In this document: positions 1-7,895 of the stretch, in pieces
Layout: the number at the start of each line of letters is the position of its first letter
Numbering within the stretch: the stretch's first letter is position 1
DNA from: Shewanella nanhaiensis
Lineage (GTDB): Bacteria > Pseudomonadota > Gammaproteobacteria > Enterobacterales > Shewanellaceae
Length of the DNA stretch: 64,000 nucleotides
Direction: 5' to 3'
Assembly (NCBI RefSeq): GCF_019457885.1
Contig: NZ_JAHZST010000008.1
Location: 124,001 to 188,000 of the forward strand
Notes under the pieces: model-generated
The model's database searches: none
Seen by the model: only the letters and a program-made list of their open reading frames with translations
Told to the model about the DNA's origin: nothing
Program-made: the position numbers and the translations under genes

Positions 1-2
1 CA

Positions 3-362
3 CCTGACGGCCCAGGTTTTGTCGATCTTGATGATGCACGTACAGGGCCTGCAATTCAGGATCTGTGGATGATGATCACAGGTGATAAACCACAGAAACT
101 GCTTCAGTTAGAGATATTACTCGAGGCTTATGAGGAGTTTTGTGAGTTTGACCCTAAAGAGCTAAAGCTGATTGAACCCTTAAGAGCGATGCGAATGTTG
201 CATTATAACGCTTGGCTCAGCCGTCGCTGGGAAGATCCGGCTTTTCCAATGAACTTCCCTTGGTATGGTGAGGAGAAGTATTGGGAGCAGCAGATCCTCT
301 CATTTAAGGAGCAACTTGCTGTACTGGACGAGCCTGCATTGAGCTTAATTCCGGGGTATTAA
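3..362 (+). CDS. srkA: Stress response kinase A, C-terminal part
   Basis: This is the last 119 codons of a gene that enters from the left edge in frame with base 3. The residues FVDLDDARTGPAIQDLWMM and the following helix-rich tail match the C-terminal lobe of SrkA (YihE/RdoA), a choline-kinase-fold Ser/Thr kinase of the Cpx-linked envelope stress response. The FVDLDD stretch corresponds to the metal-binding DFD-like region. In enterobacteria srkA is directly followed by dsbA in one operon, and the same order is seen here, which supports the call. An internal ATG at 69 is not the true start because the conserved sequence continues upstream of it. Confidence 0.88.
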   Translation, partial: PDGPGFVDLDDARTGPAIQDLWMMITGDKPQKLLQLEILLEAYEEFCEFDPKELKLIEPLRAMRMLHYNAWLSRRWEDPAFPMNFPWYGEEKYWEQQILSFKEQLAVLDEPALSLIPGY

Positions 363-510
363 CCGAGAGCTGATATTGAGTGAGATAGGTATAACTCTCA
401 TTTTGTAACAGAAAAATGAACTAATGCGCTTGAGGTAGACTCGAAAGAACATTATCTTATTCGCAAATTATTAAAAACCATTTAGCGTTTTGCGCAAAAA
501 AGGAATCATC

Positions 511-1122
511 ATGAAAAAAGCATTACTGATTGCTCTGGCCCTGTTAACGGCTCCAATGGCAGCATTGGCTGTCGATTACAAAGAGGGTGTGCATTACACT
601 GTGATCAACCAAGGCCCAGCCACTGCTAAACCGGAAATTACTGAGTTTTTCTCATTTTATTGTGGCCACTGTTATAACTTCTCTAAAGTTCAAGTACCGC
701 AAATAAAGGCTAACTTGCCTGAAGGTGTCGTGTTTAAGCAGAACCATGTTGAGTTTATTGGCAGAGAGATGGGTACTGAGATGTCACGTGCATTTGCTGT
801 TGCTCATCAGCTGAAGGTTGAAGATAAGATTGAGAAAGCCATTTTTGCAGCTATTCATGATAAGAAGCAGCACTTCACCAACCGTGATGATGTACGTAAG
901 CTGTTTATCGCTAATGGTGTAGAGGGTAAAGATTTCGATGCTGCAGCCGACTCGTTTATGGTGAGTGCTCAGATGTCACAGATGAAGCGCGCTACTGAAA
1001 ACGCTCAGATCTCAGGTGTTCCCTCTTTAGTGGTTAATGGTAAATACCGTGTTGAAACCGGTGCTATCAAATCTTATGACGAGCTACTGGATATCGCTTA
1101 CTACCTAACTTCGATGAAGTAA
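511..1122 (+). CDS. dsbA: Thiol:disulfide interchange protein DsbA
   Basis: Periplasmic oxidase that introduces disulfide bonds into secreted proteins. The start is ATG at 511, preceded by AAAGGA. A longer reading from a TTG at 490 would place a charged extension before the signal peptide, so it was not used. A signal peptide (MKKALLIALALLTAPMAALA, cleavage after AALA) is followed by the thioredoxin fold with active site CGHC and the cis-proline loop SGVPSLVVN. Enterobacterial DsbA has CPHC, and the Pro-to-Gly change gives the PDI-type dipeptide Gly-His. The length of 203 residues is usual. It lies 148 bp after srkA and is followed by an intrinsic terminator, so it is the last gene of the unit. 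Confidence 0.95.
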   Translation: MKKALLIALALLTAPMAALAVDYKEGVHYTVINQGPATAKPEITEFFSFYCGHCYNFSKVQVPQIKANLPEGVVFKQNHVEFIGREMGTEMSRAFAVAHQLKVEDKIEKAIFAAIHDKKQHFTNRDDVRKLFIANGVEGKDFDAAADSFMVSAQMSQMKRATENAQISGVPSLVVNGKYRVETGAIKSYDELLDIAYYLTSMK

Positions 1123-1140
1123 GCTTTAGCGTTAAACATA

Positions 1141-1164
1141 AAGGAGCCTAACGGCTCCTTTTTT
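1141..1164 (+). terminator. Intrinsic terminator after dsbA
   Basis: AAGGAGCC pairs with GGCTCCTT across a four-base loop and is followed by a run of T. It lies 18 bp after the dsbA stop codon. Confidence 0.9.
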
Positions 1165-1182
1165 GTGTCTGGAACACTTATG

Positions 1183-1335
1183 CCAAAGCCCAGGGATGGA
1201 GCGCTTTGGTGTTTGTACATGGCAGGAGATGTTCCTACATCTCAGTGCATTCCTATCACTGACCCATAGGGATATGGGAAATGTCTTTAAAGCGAATGGA
1301 GCGCTTAAGACCGTGATAGTCAGGGGACTTATCCC
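1183..1335. repeat. Run of five short perfect hairpins
   Basis: Five consecutive palindromes lie in 153 bp: CCAAAGC/GCTTTGG (1183-1209), GAGATGT/ACATCTC (1226-1243), CCCATA/TATGGG (1263-1278), AAGCG/CGCTT (1290-1306) and GGGA/TCCC (1324-1335). No convincing gene covers the stretch; the 64-codon reading frame through it has no ribosome binding site and follows the hairpins. This density suggests a palindromic repeat element or a structured RNA. The rest of the gap up to 1467 holds a G8 run near 1423-1430 and nothing else recognised. Confidence 0.45.
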
Positions 1336-1467
1336 TTGGGCTGGGTACCAGAAATAGTTCCTACGACTTCCACTGCGTCATAGAGATGAACGAATAAAGG
1401 CTGGACTAAGGGATTAACATGAGGGGGGGGATGGAATTTGGAGGAAGGCTTTATTGAAAATAAAAGC

Positions 1468-1535
1468 AAAAAAAACCGTATTCCCTGGTCGCAAGAAATA
1501 CGGCTATTGAGCCATGAGGCTCAGTTTTACCCTGA
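1468..1535 (-). ncRNA. Candidate small RNA gene with strong intrinsic terminator
   Basis: On the minus strand CCGTATT and AATACGG (1503-1476) form a hairpin followed by eight T (1475-1468), a textbook Rho-independent terminator. No minus-strand protein gene lies upstream that it could serve: ytfK is on the other strand and zapB ends 470 bp away. Just upstream of the terminator are two more hairpins, CTCAG/CTGAG and GAGCC-TCAT-GGCTC (1523-1508), giving a compact three-stem RNA of about 70 nt. A perfect TTGACA lies about 30 bp before the putative start, but the -10 is poor. I do not recognise the RNA family. The 5' end is a guess. Confidence 0.45.
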
Positions 1536-1764
1536 GTAACAAGACTAACTTAACAGGCTGTCAATTTGTTGGCAAGTGTCAATGTTATTTGTTTGATTAG
1601 CTATAAGTCTGATAGACAAAATTTTTTTGAACTTTTATACGATTGGTTTCAAATATTTACAATTATAAACATTTTTTAATGCAACTCTCATGGTAAAACA
1701 CCTGTCAAATACTGAAGTATTATCCATAATTAATTAAGAATAAAAGCGGTAATAGGAGGCCTAT

Positions 1765-1977
1765 GTGAGAGTTTTTCCTGTCTATGCACCAAAGCTTATC
1801 GTTAAGCATGCACGTATATTTTTGTCTGGGGTGATCTGGGTGAAAGATCTAGGTCGATTAGAGTTCGACAAGGGGAGGTTTTTACTTCCTAGAAAAAGCT
1901 TACCTGAGGTGAAGCAAGCTGTGATTGAGCTCAATGATCTCATTGAGGCTCAAAGTAGCGAAGCGAAGATAGCTTAG
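1765..1977 (+). CDS. ytfK: YtfK-family (DUF1107) stress regulator
   Basis: A 70-residue basic protein whose core (LGRLEFDKGRFLLP) matches YtfK of E. coli (VGAFEFDKGKILIP), where the family has been reported to stimulate SpoT-dependent (p)ppGpp accumulation. The start is GTG at 1765 with AGGAGG at 1754-1759, five bases away. An ATG two bases upstream (1763) is immediately followed by TGA, so it cannot start the gene and forms a one-codon ATG-TGA frame overlapping the real start. It is convergent with zapB. Confidence 0.75.
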   Translation: MRVFPVYAPKLIVKHARIFLSGVIWVKDLGRLEFDKGRFLLPRKSLPEVKQAVIELNDLIEAQSSEAKIA

Positions 1978-2007
1978 ATCTTCGCATTCGTACAATACTG
2001 AACTTAT

Positions 2008-2211
2008 TTAGTTCACTTCTTCGTTGAGCAAGCCAACGAGTCCGGTTACTTTCTCGTTCCAAGAGTTGAGATCTTGACTCAGTTGTTGGTTTTGCTCTGC
2101 CAGACCGATACTCTTCTGTTTCTCTTCCTCAAGCTCCATTTTTAGTAGCTCAATTGTTTCAAGTGCTGTCTGGATTTTTGTCTCCAGTTTGGACAGTAAT
2201 TCAAGGCTCAT
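2008..2211 (-). CDS. zapB: Cell division protein ZapB
   Basis: A 67-residue protein that is almost entirely coiled coil, beginning [20 protein letters not shown] and continuing with heptads ([12 protein letters not shown]). This matches ZapB, the small cytoplasmic coiled-coil factor that joins the Z ring through ZapA and links it to MatP. It is slightly shorter than the enterobacterial form (about 80 residues). AGGACT lies upstream of the ATG. The gene is a single unit facing ytfK. Confidence 0.85.
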   Translation of the reverse strand: MSLELLSKLETKIQTALETIELLKMELEEEKQKSIGLAEQNQQLSQDLNSWNEKVTGLVGLLNEEVN

Positions 2212-2487
2212 GGGAGTCCTAATAGTTTCTGGATGGTAACTCTGATTCTATCAGTGCAAGTACAGTAGTGAACAGTTAATTATGCTGAGTAGGCAAAAAA
2301 AAATCGATAATTTAGCTGAGATTTCATTATTTTTGTAATTGTTATTAAGTCGTTAGTATTCCTCTCTTTATCTCCCTATTATTCCCATCATTTTTACTGT
2401 TTTGTTCCGTTAGTTTTCGCTTCTATTTTCCCCGACTTGAATACTTGGGGCTCTTTTGTAGGTCTCTTGCTTAAAGAGGAGAGGTCT

Positions 2488-3276
2488 ATGATGCGTTTTT
2501 CAGTTTTGTTACTCATAATTTTTAGTTGGGGCTCCTATGGAGAGCAGAGCTTGGTTGATTTTAAAAAGCAGAGCAAAACGACTCAGCCATATATTATTGA
2601 GCTCTATACTTCTCAAGGTTGCAGTAGTTGCCCACCTGCAGAAAGCTGGCTTTCAGGGTTTATTGAGCGTGACACCCTGTGGCAAGAGTACTTTCCTTTG
2701 GCTTTTCATGTTACCTATTGGGATTATATCGGTTGGAAAGATCCCTTTGGTCAACGTGGGTTTAGCCAGCGCCAATACGATCATCTCAATGCTAAAAATA
2801 CTGGGCAGGTTTATACCCCACAATTTGTTATTAACGGTGAAGAGTGGCGTGGCTGGTTTGCTCGAGATCTACTGCTTGGTTTTAATCGACAGGAGCAGGA
2901 GGTCGGGGTGTTGAATGTGACAGTTAGCGAACAAACACTTAAGGCAAGCTTTCTGGCGGCTAAGAGAGTAAAAAGTGACTCTCTGAAGTTACATATAGCG
3001 CTGGTTGGTGTAGGGCTGAACACGTACGTAAGAAAGGGGGAGAATCGTAACGTTCGTTTGCTGCATAATTTTACCGTGTTAGAACATCAGGTTTTTGAAC
3101 CTAGCGGCCTTACAACTCGTGGAAATGAACTGTTTTTTTCCGGTGACGTTGCAAATTTTAATATGCAAAAAGGCAGTCCAGAGAGTTTGGCGCTGGTAGC
3201 TTGGGTAGAGCAAGAGGGAAAAGCGATTCAAGCCGTGGGAGATTGGTTATCGACGGAAGTCGTACTTAACCCATAA
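2488..3276 (+). CDS. DUF1223 secreted thioredoxin-fold protein
   Basis: A 262-residue exported protein. The start was set at ATG 2488 (a second ATG follows at 2491) because AGAGGAGAGG precedes it and a signal peptide begins there (MMRFSVLLLIIFSWGSYG). The motif YTSQGCSSCPPA (Cys45, Cys48) is the CxxC of the DUF1223 family, whose members have a thioredoxin fold and unknown substrate. Further family signatures are FHVTYWDYIGWKDPF and TPQFVINGE. A weak hairpin, CCCC/GGGG followed by CTCTTTT, sits at 2430-2456 in the leader and might attenuate. The function is not established. Confidence 0.82.
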   Translation: MMRFSVLLLIIFSWGSYGEQSLVDFKKQSKTTQPYIIELYTSQGCSSCPPAESWLSGFIERDTLWQEYFPLAFHVTYWDYIGWKDPFGQRGFSQRQYDHLNAKNTGQVYTPQFVINGEEWRGWFARDLLLGFNRQEQEVGVLNVTVSEQTLKASFLAAKRVKSDSLKLHIALVGVGLNTYVRKGENRNVRLLHNFTVLEHQVFEPSGLTTRGNELFFSGDVANFNMQKGSPESLALVAWVEQEGKAIQAVGDWLSTEVVLNP

Positions 3277-3277
3277 A

Positions 3278-3299
3278 AAAAGCCCCTGACGGGGCTTTG
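3278..3299. terminator. Bidirectional terminator
   Basis: AAAGCCCC-TGAC-GGGGCTTT lies between the DUF1223 gene and the convergent barrel gene, with A and T runs on the two sides. An almost identical hairpin follows the next barrel gene (4131-4152), so the terminator was duplicated with the gene. Confidence 0.85.
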
Positions 3300-3321
3300 T
3301 TGTCAATAACCAGCAATCAGC

Positions 3322-3897
3322 TTAGAAGCGGTAATCAACACCCAAGTATACCTGCTGGGTATCGTTGAGAGAGAACTTAGCTGAGTAATCTGTATCAGAC
3401 GCTGAGACATCGTAGTCTTGCTTTAAGTAGCGGTAGCCGATCTCAGTACTAAGTTTGTCATTGATCTTATACATAAGACCCGTTTGACCACCCCAAACAA
3501 AAGTATTTTTTGAACTCAACTCATCAAAATCAGGGCTAGTGTGGTTCATACCTGCTGTTGCACCAACAAACCAATTAAGCTTGTTACCTGCATCTAAAGG
3601 AATAAGGTAATCATATGATGCTAGGAAACTCTGCTGCTTTGCAAAATCGTCTGAGTTATATGAGTAAGTACCATAGACTCGATTGTTGTCATTTAGGTAA
3701 GTACCAACACGTAGCTGGTAACTCATATCTTTCTCTTTTGCCTTGTCTGACTCTGTTTTACCAGCTTCAGTCTCTTTTATTTTATAGGTGTCTTGCTGAT
3801 AACCAACTGCGCCACCGACGAACCAGTCTGCTGCCATACTTGGTGCTGAAATTACTGTTGCCAAAACGGCTGCGACTGCTAAAGATTGCTTTTTCAT
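3322..3897 (-). CDS. Outer-membrane beta-barrel protein, copy 1
   Basis: A small outer-membrane protein of 191 residues. The start is the ATG at 3897 (MKKQSLAVAAVLATV...), matching the start of the paralogue at 4794; a GTG at 3909 would add four residues before the signal peptide. Signal peptide cleavage is expected after SMA. The mature part begins ADWFVGGAVG, has alternating amphipathic strands with two conserved blocks (NDNNRVYGTYSYNSDD, WGGQTGLMYKIND) and ends in YRF, the terminal aromatic used by the Bam machinery. It resembles the eight-stranded OmpA-like/OprF N-terminal porin-like family. Substrate is unknown. Confidence 0.82.
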   Translation of the reverse strand: MKKQSLAVAAVLATVISAPSMAADWFVGGAVGYQQDTYKIKETEAGKTESDKAKEKDMSYQLRVGTYLNDNNRVYGTYSYNSDDFAKQQSFLASYDYLIPLDAGNKLNWFVGATAGMNHTSPDFDELSSKNTFVWGGQTGLMYKINDKLSTEIGYRYLKQDYDVSASDTDYSAKFSLNDTQQVYLGVDYRF

Positions 3898-3960
3898 AAT
3901 ATTTCTCACTTTTGAATCGTGTCAGGAGTTGTTTCGTTGAGGGCATAGTAGGTGGGGCTA

Positions 3961-3977
3961 GCTGAATGATAACTGAA
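3961..3977 (-). promoter_or_regulatory. Shared upstream element, copy 1
   Basis: GCTGAATGATAACTGAA lies 64 bp before the start of the barrel gene. Read in the gene's direction it is TTCAG-N6-TTCAG, a direct repeat with 11-bp spacing, the geometry typical of OmpR/PhoB-family response regulators. The same 17 bases occur 66 bp before the paralogue (4860-4876). The regulator is not known. Confidence 0.5.
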
Positions 3978-4130
3978 TGGCATAACCGTACGGAATTCCA
4001 CACTAATTAATTATAAATGGCGTGTTACTGCTGTTTTGATTTTGTTGATCATGTTTGTTTTGTGATTCATTCTTGTTGCTTTTAGGGGGGTAGCTAGGTT
4101 GGCAGCTTCTCTCTTTTGCTCATAAACGCA

Positions 4131-4152
4131 AAAAGCCCCTGACGGGGCTTTG
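4131..4152 (-). terminator. Terminator of barrel copy 2
   Basis: AAAGCCCC-TGAC-GGGGCTTT with a run of A on the left (T on the minus strand). It is the twin of the hairpin at 3278-3299. Confidence 0.85.
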
Positions 4153-4167
4153 TTGATAACAATCAGT

Positions 4168-4794
4168 TTAGAAACGGTAGTCTAGGCCAAGGTAAACTTG
4201 CTGACTGTCATTAAGAGAGTTGTTAACTGTAACGTTTGTCGATGCTCCCACGCCATTAGAGATGCTGAACTGGTTTGTTTCATTCACATCTTGTCTTAGG
4301 TAGCGATAACCAATCTCTGTGCTTAGGTTGTCATTGATCTTGTACATTAGACCTGTCTGACCACCCCAAACGAAGTTGTTGCTTGAACCGATATGATCTG
4401 TGCTAGGGCTTGTGTGATTTACGCCTGCAGTAGCACCAATAAACCAGTTTAGTTTGTTGGATGCACCTAAGCCCACTAAATAATCATATGACATCAATAC
4501 GCTTTGTTGCTTAGTGTAATCATCTGAGTTGTAAGAGTAAGTACCGTATACACGGTTGTTATCATTCAAGTAAGCACCGGCTCGTACTTCATATATTGCA
4601 TTTGTGTCATTATTTTTCCAGTAGTCGGTTTGAGCATTAAATCCTGGGTCGACACTGTCTCCTGCTGTAGATGATGATTTGTAAACGTTTTTCTGTGAAC
4701 CGACCGCTCCACCGACAAACCAATCTGCTGCCATTGTAGGGGCTGACATGGCGGTTGCTAAAAGGGCTGCTAATGCTAAAGATTGCTTTTTCAT
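4168..4794 (-). CDS. Outer-membrane beta-barrel protein, copy 2
   Basis: A 208-residue paralogue of the preceding gene. The signal peptide (MKKQSLALAALLATAMSAPTMA) and the blocks DNNRVYGTYSYNSDD and WGGQTGLMYKINDNLSTEIGYRYL are nearly the same. The differences are concentrated in what should be surface loops: residues about 33-60 (Asn/Asp/Ser-rich in this copy, Lys/Glu-rich in copy 1) and the segment before the last strand (NQFSISNGVGAS). It ends in YRF. Each copy has its own promoter region and terminator, so they are expressed separately and not as one operon. Tandem duplication with loop divergence is inferred. Confidence 0.82.
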   Translation of the reverse strand: MKKQSLALAALLATAMSAPTMAADWFVGGAVGSQKNVYKSSSTAGDSVDPGFNAQTDYWKNNDTNAIYEVRAGAYLNDNNRVYGTYSYNSDDYTKQQSVLMSYDYLVGLGASNKLNWFIGATAGVNHTSPSTDHIGSSNNFVWGGQTGLMYKINDNLSTEIGYRYLRQDVNETNQFSISNGVGASTNVTVNNSLNDSQQVYLGLDYRF

Positions 4795-4859
4795 AATATG
4801 CTCTCACTCTTTGAATAGTAATTGAATCTGTTTCGTTGAGGTCATAGTAGGGGGGATTT

Positions 4860-4876
4860 GCTGAATGATAACTGAA
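4860..4876 (-). promoter_or_regulatory. Shared upstream element, copy 2
   Basis: The same 17-base TTCAG-N6-TTCAG element as at 3961-3977. A further conserved block, GTTTCGTTGAGG, lies between it and the start codon in both copies, so the whole promoter region was duplicated. Confidence 0.5.
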
Positions 4877-5189
4877 CAGAGGATTGCTATAAGTTATTGT
4901 ATCATTTAGTAAATACTTCCTGATTCAGTTGTTTTGTTTTTTGGTTGATTACCGATCCTTATTGTTATTTTTTTGTTTGTTTTTGGTGGGTCGGCTCTAT
5001 TTTATGCTCTTATGATGGTTTTAGAGGAGGAGTGAGAAGGAGGTTTTGCTCAATAAGAGTTAATAGCTAAGCAGATAGAAGTGTTAACCGAGTTTACAGT
5101 TTCATTTTTGAAGATATCGTGGCTAGTCCCCGTTTTACTTGACTTTATTATGACCACTGATAGGCTGCTCAGTCAGTAATTAAGGTGGT
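4877..5189. other. Intergenic region, promoter of the aminotransferase
   Basis: About 310 bp, AT-rich with long T tracts near 4960-4985. It must hold the promoters of both flanking divergent genes. No gene, RNA or clear operator beyond the element at 4860-4876 was recognised. Confidence 0.4.
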
Positions 5190-5194
5190 ATGCA

Positions 5195-6283
5195 ATGCAA
5201 ATAAATTATAATTTAAAACCTGCGTTAGAGCGCCGTACTGAGCAGTTCGAGCCCGAAACTAATGTTGGCTTCGGCAACCTCAGAACCGATCATATGTTTT
5301 TAATGGATTATCGCGACGGGGAGTGGTGTGATCCAAGGGTTGTTCCCTATGGGCCTTTTGAAGTTGCACCTGGTGCAATCGCCCTACATTATGGCCAGTC
5401 AGTGTTTGAAGGTGCTAAAGCTTTTCAACATGATGATGGTGAGATCTATACCTTCCGTTTAGATAAGAATGCCGAGCGACTTAATCGCTCTGCCGATATC
5501 TTATGTATTCCGAGTTTACCTGAGTCAATGCAGCTTGCTGGTATCAACGCCCTAATTGATGTTGATAGACTCTGGTTCCCGATGCAAGAGGGAGCATGCC
5601 TCTATATCAGACCTTTTATCTTTGCGACCGAAGATAGGTTGTCAGTTAGCCCAAGCCAAGCTTATACCTTCTGTGTGATGTTGAGTCCGAGTGGCCCCTA
5701 TTATGCTGATGGTTTCGATAAAGCGATTCGTTTACTTATTAGTGAGCGTTTCCATCGTGCGGTTTCTGGTGGAACGGGGGCATCTAAAGCGGCGGGTAAC
5801 TATGCTGCATCACTGAAGGCGGGTAAAGCCGCTGCTGAATATGGTGCGGCTCAGGTGCTATATCTAGATGCTACCAACAAGCAGATAGAGGAGGTGGGCG
5901 CGATGAATCACTTCCATATTCTGAAAGATGGTACAGTGATTATTCCAAGTTTTACTGACACAATTCTTAAATCTATTACTTCACAATCCATATTGGATCT
6001 TGGAGATATTTTAGGTTGTGAAGTGCGCCAAGAGACAGTGATGTTAGATAAATTCATTAGCGATATTGAGTCTGGTGAAATTATTGAAGCGGGTGGCTTT
6101 GGTACCGCTGCCGTTGTTTCACCTGTGGGTTCCTATATCTTTGAAGATAATAGGGTGGTGACTGTGGGCGATGGTCAAGTTGGTGAGCATACTCGACGTT
6201 TATATCAGGTGTTGACTGATATTCAGAAAGGGAAAGTTCAAGGCCCTGATGGCTGGATGCAGCACGTAGTTCGCACAGTTTAA
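5195..6283 (+). CDS. Branched-chain amino acid aminotransferase, long type
   Basis: A fold-type IV PLP aminotransferase of 362 residues, close to the mitochondrial-type BCAT group and longer than the 307-residue IlvE encoded at 34875. Signatures are LHYGQSVFEGAKAF, the arginine block LYIRPFIFATE, the PLP lysine in GASKAAGNYAASLKA, and IEEVGAMNHFHI. It should interconvert Val/Leu/Ile and their keto acids with 2-oxoglutarate in the cytoplasm. The start is ATG at 5195, with AAGGTGG at 5182-5188; an ATG at 5190 runs into TAA after four codons. It is a single gene with its own terminator, away from the ilv operon, which suggests a catabolic or housekeeping role (inference). Confidence 0.9.
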   Translation: MQINYNLKPALERRTEQFEPETNVGFGNLRTDHMFLMDYRDGEWCDPRVVPYGPFEVAPGAIALHYGQSVFEGAKAFQHDDGEIYTFRLDKNAERLNRSADILCIPSLPESMQLAGINALIDVDRLWFPMQEGACLYIRPFIFATEDRLSVSPSQAYTFCVMLSPSGPYYADGFDKAIRLLISERFHRAVSGGTGASKAAGNYAASLKAGKAAAEYGAAQVLYLDATNKQIEEVGAMNHFHILKDGTVIIPSFTDTILKSITSQSILDLGDILGCEVRQETVMLDKFISDIESGEIIEAGGFGTAAVVSPVGSYIFEDNRVVTVGDGQVGEHTRRLYQVLTDIQKGKVQGPDGWMQHVVRTV

Positions 6284-6302
6284 CTATCTATCTTTTAGAT
6301 AT

Positions 6303-6328
6303 AAAAAAGGCGCCTATGGCGCCTTTTT
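6303..6328 (+). terminator. Terminator of the aminotransferase
   Basis: AAAGGCGCC-TAT-GGCGCCTTTTT; the A and T runs make it usable in both directions by the convergent lipoprotein gene. Confidence 0.9.
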
Positions 6329-6346
6329 ACTGGCTACTACTTAAGG

Positions 6347-6742
6347 TTAGCCTTGCCCTATGAACATAGAAGCTGTAACAGCTTGCTTTTCATAGTTAGC
6401 GCTCGTTGCATTGAACTCTTGCTTAGAAAACTCAGCAATTTGGCTTTCACTTGGATTAAACCCTGTCTGGTTTCCACTCAATTTGAGTGCTTTTATTTTA
6501 CCTTCTGAATTAATTGTGAACTGTGCAGTGAAAGAGTGTTGCACCTCATCGTCAGAAAATATTGACCAATCTAATACGCCATCTTTAACTACCCAATACA
6601 GACCTAGCTCAGCCACATCAATATTTGATTGAGTGTCTCTTTGTGTTTGTACTAGATTCGCGCAACCGCAAAGGATGAGTGATAAGCCACTAATCATTAT
6701 AGTTTTGCGTATGGATCTACCCTTAAACGAATTTTTTATCAT
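6347..6742 (-). CDS. Small predicted lipoprotein
   Basis: A 131-residue protein with a basic N-terminus, a hydrophobic stretch and a lipobox-like LCGC near residue 27, so probably lipid-modified after export. The mature part (FTAQFTINSEGKIKALKLSG) resembles the strand-turn pattern of the TonB C-terminal fold, but it is too weak to name. No clear ribosome binding site precedes the ATG at 6742; the upstream DNA is very AT-rich. I do not recognise a function. Confidence 0.6.
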   Translation of the reverse strand: MIKNSFKGRSIRKTIMISGLSLILCGCANLVQTQRDTQSNIDVAELGLYWVVKDGVLDWSIFSDDEVQHSFTAQFTINSEGKIKALKLSGNQTGFNPSESQIAEFSKQEFNATSANYEKQAVTASMFIGQG

Positions 6743-6895
6743 AATTATTATTTTTATATTTTTAACGAGCTAAATACTAATAACATATTGTTAACATGTC
6801 TAGTGTTTAATCAAGTGAAGTGTTCGCGTGTTGGATGAAAAGCTGAGGGAGATTGATGATTTATTGTTATAAATAGGGAGCTTACTGCTTTTTTA

Positions 6896-6931
6896 TAAGG
6901 TATTGAAATCAGATTTTGTTTCAATACCTTA
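6896..6931 (-). terminator. Long perfect hairpin after the acyltransferase pair
   Basis: TAAGGTATTGAAA and its complement form a 13-bp stem with a 10-base loop, 34 bp after the last acyltransferase stop. There is no T tract on either side, so it may protect an mRNA end or be a weak terminator. Confidence 0.5.
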
Positions 6932-6964
6932 GCTAAAGAGGAGGATAAGAGGTGTAAAAGTTGA

Positions 6965-7888
6965 CTACTCTGGTTTGTCCTCTTTGGCTACACCGTGCTC
7001 TAGCATCACTTGGTGTATCTGCTCATCTTTCTCTTCCCATAATTGGTTTAACCAACGCTGGAATTCGACGCGATAAGGGGCTTCAGAAAAGTAACGTTTA
7101 TTGTCAACTTGCGGAACAGGCAATACCTCAATCTTGACGATGATCTTCTTTATTTTGCCATGCATTACTTCAGAGAGTGGATCTGACTGAGCTTCTGGAT
7201 AGACTAAGGTGCAGTTGAGCAGATGAGTAAACTGCTCTCCCATAGCTGAGAGAGTAAATGCGATACCCCCCGCCTTAGGCCTTAATAGATAACGGTAGGG
7301 AGAGTCCTGACGAACTCGCTTCTCCTCGGTAAAACGACTGCCCTCAACATAGTTAATGATAGAGGTGGGCATGGTTTTAAACTTTTCGCAGGCACGGCGG
7401 GTAGAGATAAGATCTTTCCCTTTTAGTTTGGGATTCTTTTTTAGTTTCGCTGGGCTGGTGCGGCTCATAAAGGGCATATCCAGTGCCCAACATCCTAAAC
7501 CTAAGAATGGAACAAACATCAGTTCACGTTTAAGGAAAAACTTGAGCATAGGGATATTGTTACGCAGTACATAGGTTTGTACAGCGATGTCGAAGCCACT
7601 AAGGTGGTTACTGATAAGCAGGTACCAGCTATTTTTATCTAAATTTTCTAATCCCTGAATATCCCACTCTATATCGGCAAGGAGATAGAGGATGCCGCCA
7701 TTACATGTCGCCCAAGCCCACATGCATCGGTTCATTATCTTAGTGAGTAGGTTTCGACCAGTAGTAAAAGGCACAAACAGTTTGATGATGCCACCTATGC
7801 TAATCAATCCAGCCCATACCGTGGTATTAATGACTAAAAGCAGTGAGCTCATCAGGTATAGTAGTGAAGCGGGTAAAAAATTTAGCAT
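6965..7888 (-). CDS. YihG-type acyltransferase, second copy
   Basis: A membrane-bound member of the PlsC/LPLAT family, 307 residues, with hydrophobic N-terminal segments. Motif I is NHLSGFDI (H-x4-D intact, but the usual NHQSWVD is altered), motif II is FMSRTSPAKLKKNPKLKGKDL and motif III is VEGSRFT. It is a clear paralogue of the gene just upstream, which has the canonical motif I. The two are separated by only 7 bp, so they are co-transcribed and probably translationally linked. The expected activity is acyl transfer to lysophosphatidic acid or a related lysophospholipid; the changed motif hints at a different acceptor (inference). Confidence 0.83.
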   Translation of the reverse strand: MLNFLPASLLYLMSSLLLVINTTVWAGLISIGGIIKLFVPFTTGRNLLTKIMNRCMWAWATCNGGILYLLADIEWDIQGLENLDKNSWYLLISNHLSGFDIAVQTYVLRNNIPMLKFFLKRELMFVPFLGLGCWALDMPFMSRTSPAKLKKNPKLKGKDLISTRRACEKFKTMPTSIINYVEGSRFTEEKRVRQDSPYRYLLRPKAGGIAFTLSAMGEQFTHLLNCTLVYPEAQSDPLSEVMHGKIKKIIVKIEVLPVPQVDNKRYFSEAPYRVEFQRWLNQLWEEKDEQIHQVMLEHGVAKEDKPE

Positions 7889-7895
7889 TGTACAG

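Noticed and set aside
1163..1357. 64-codon plus-strand frame after dsbA
   Set aside because: It begins inside the dsbA terminator, covers the hairpin cluster and has no ribosome site.
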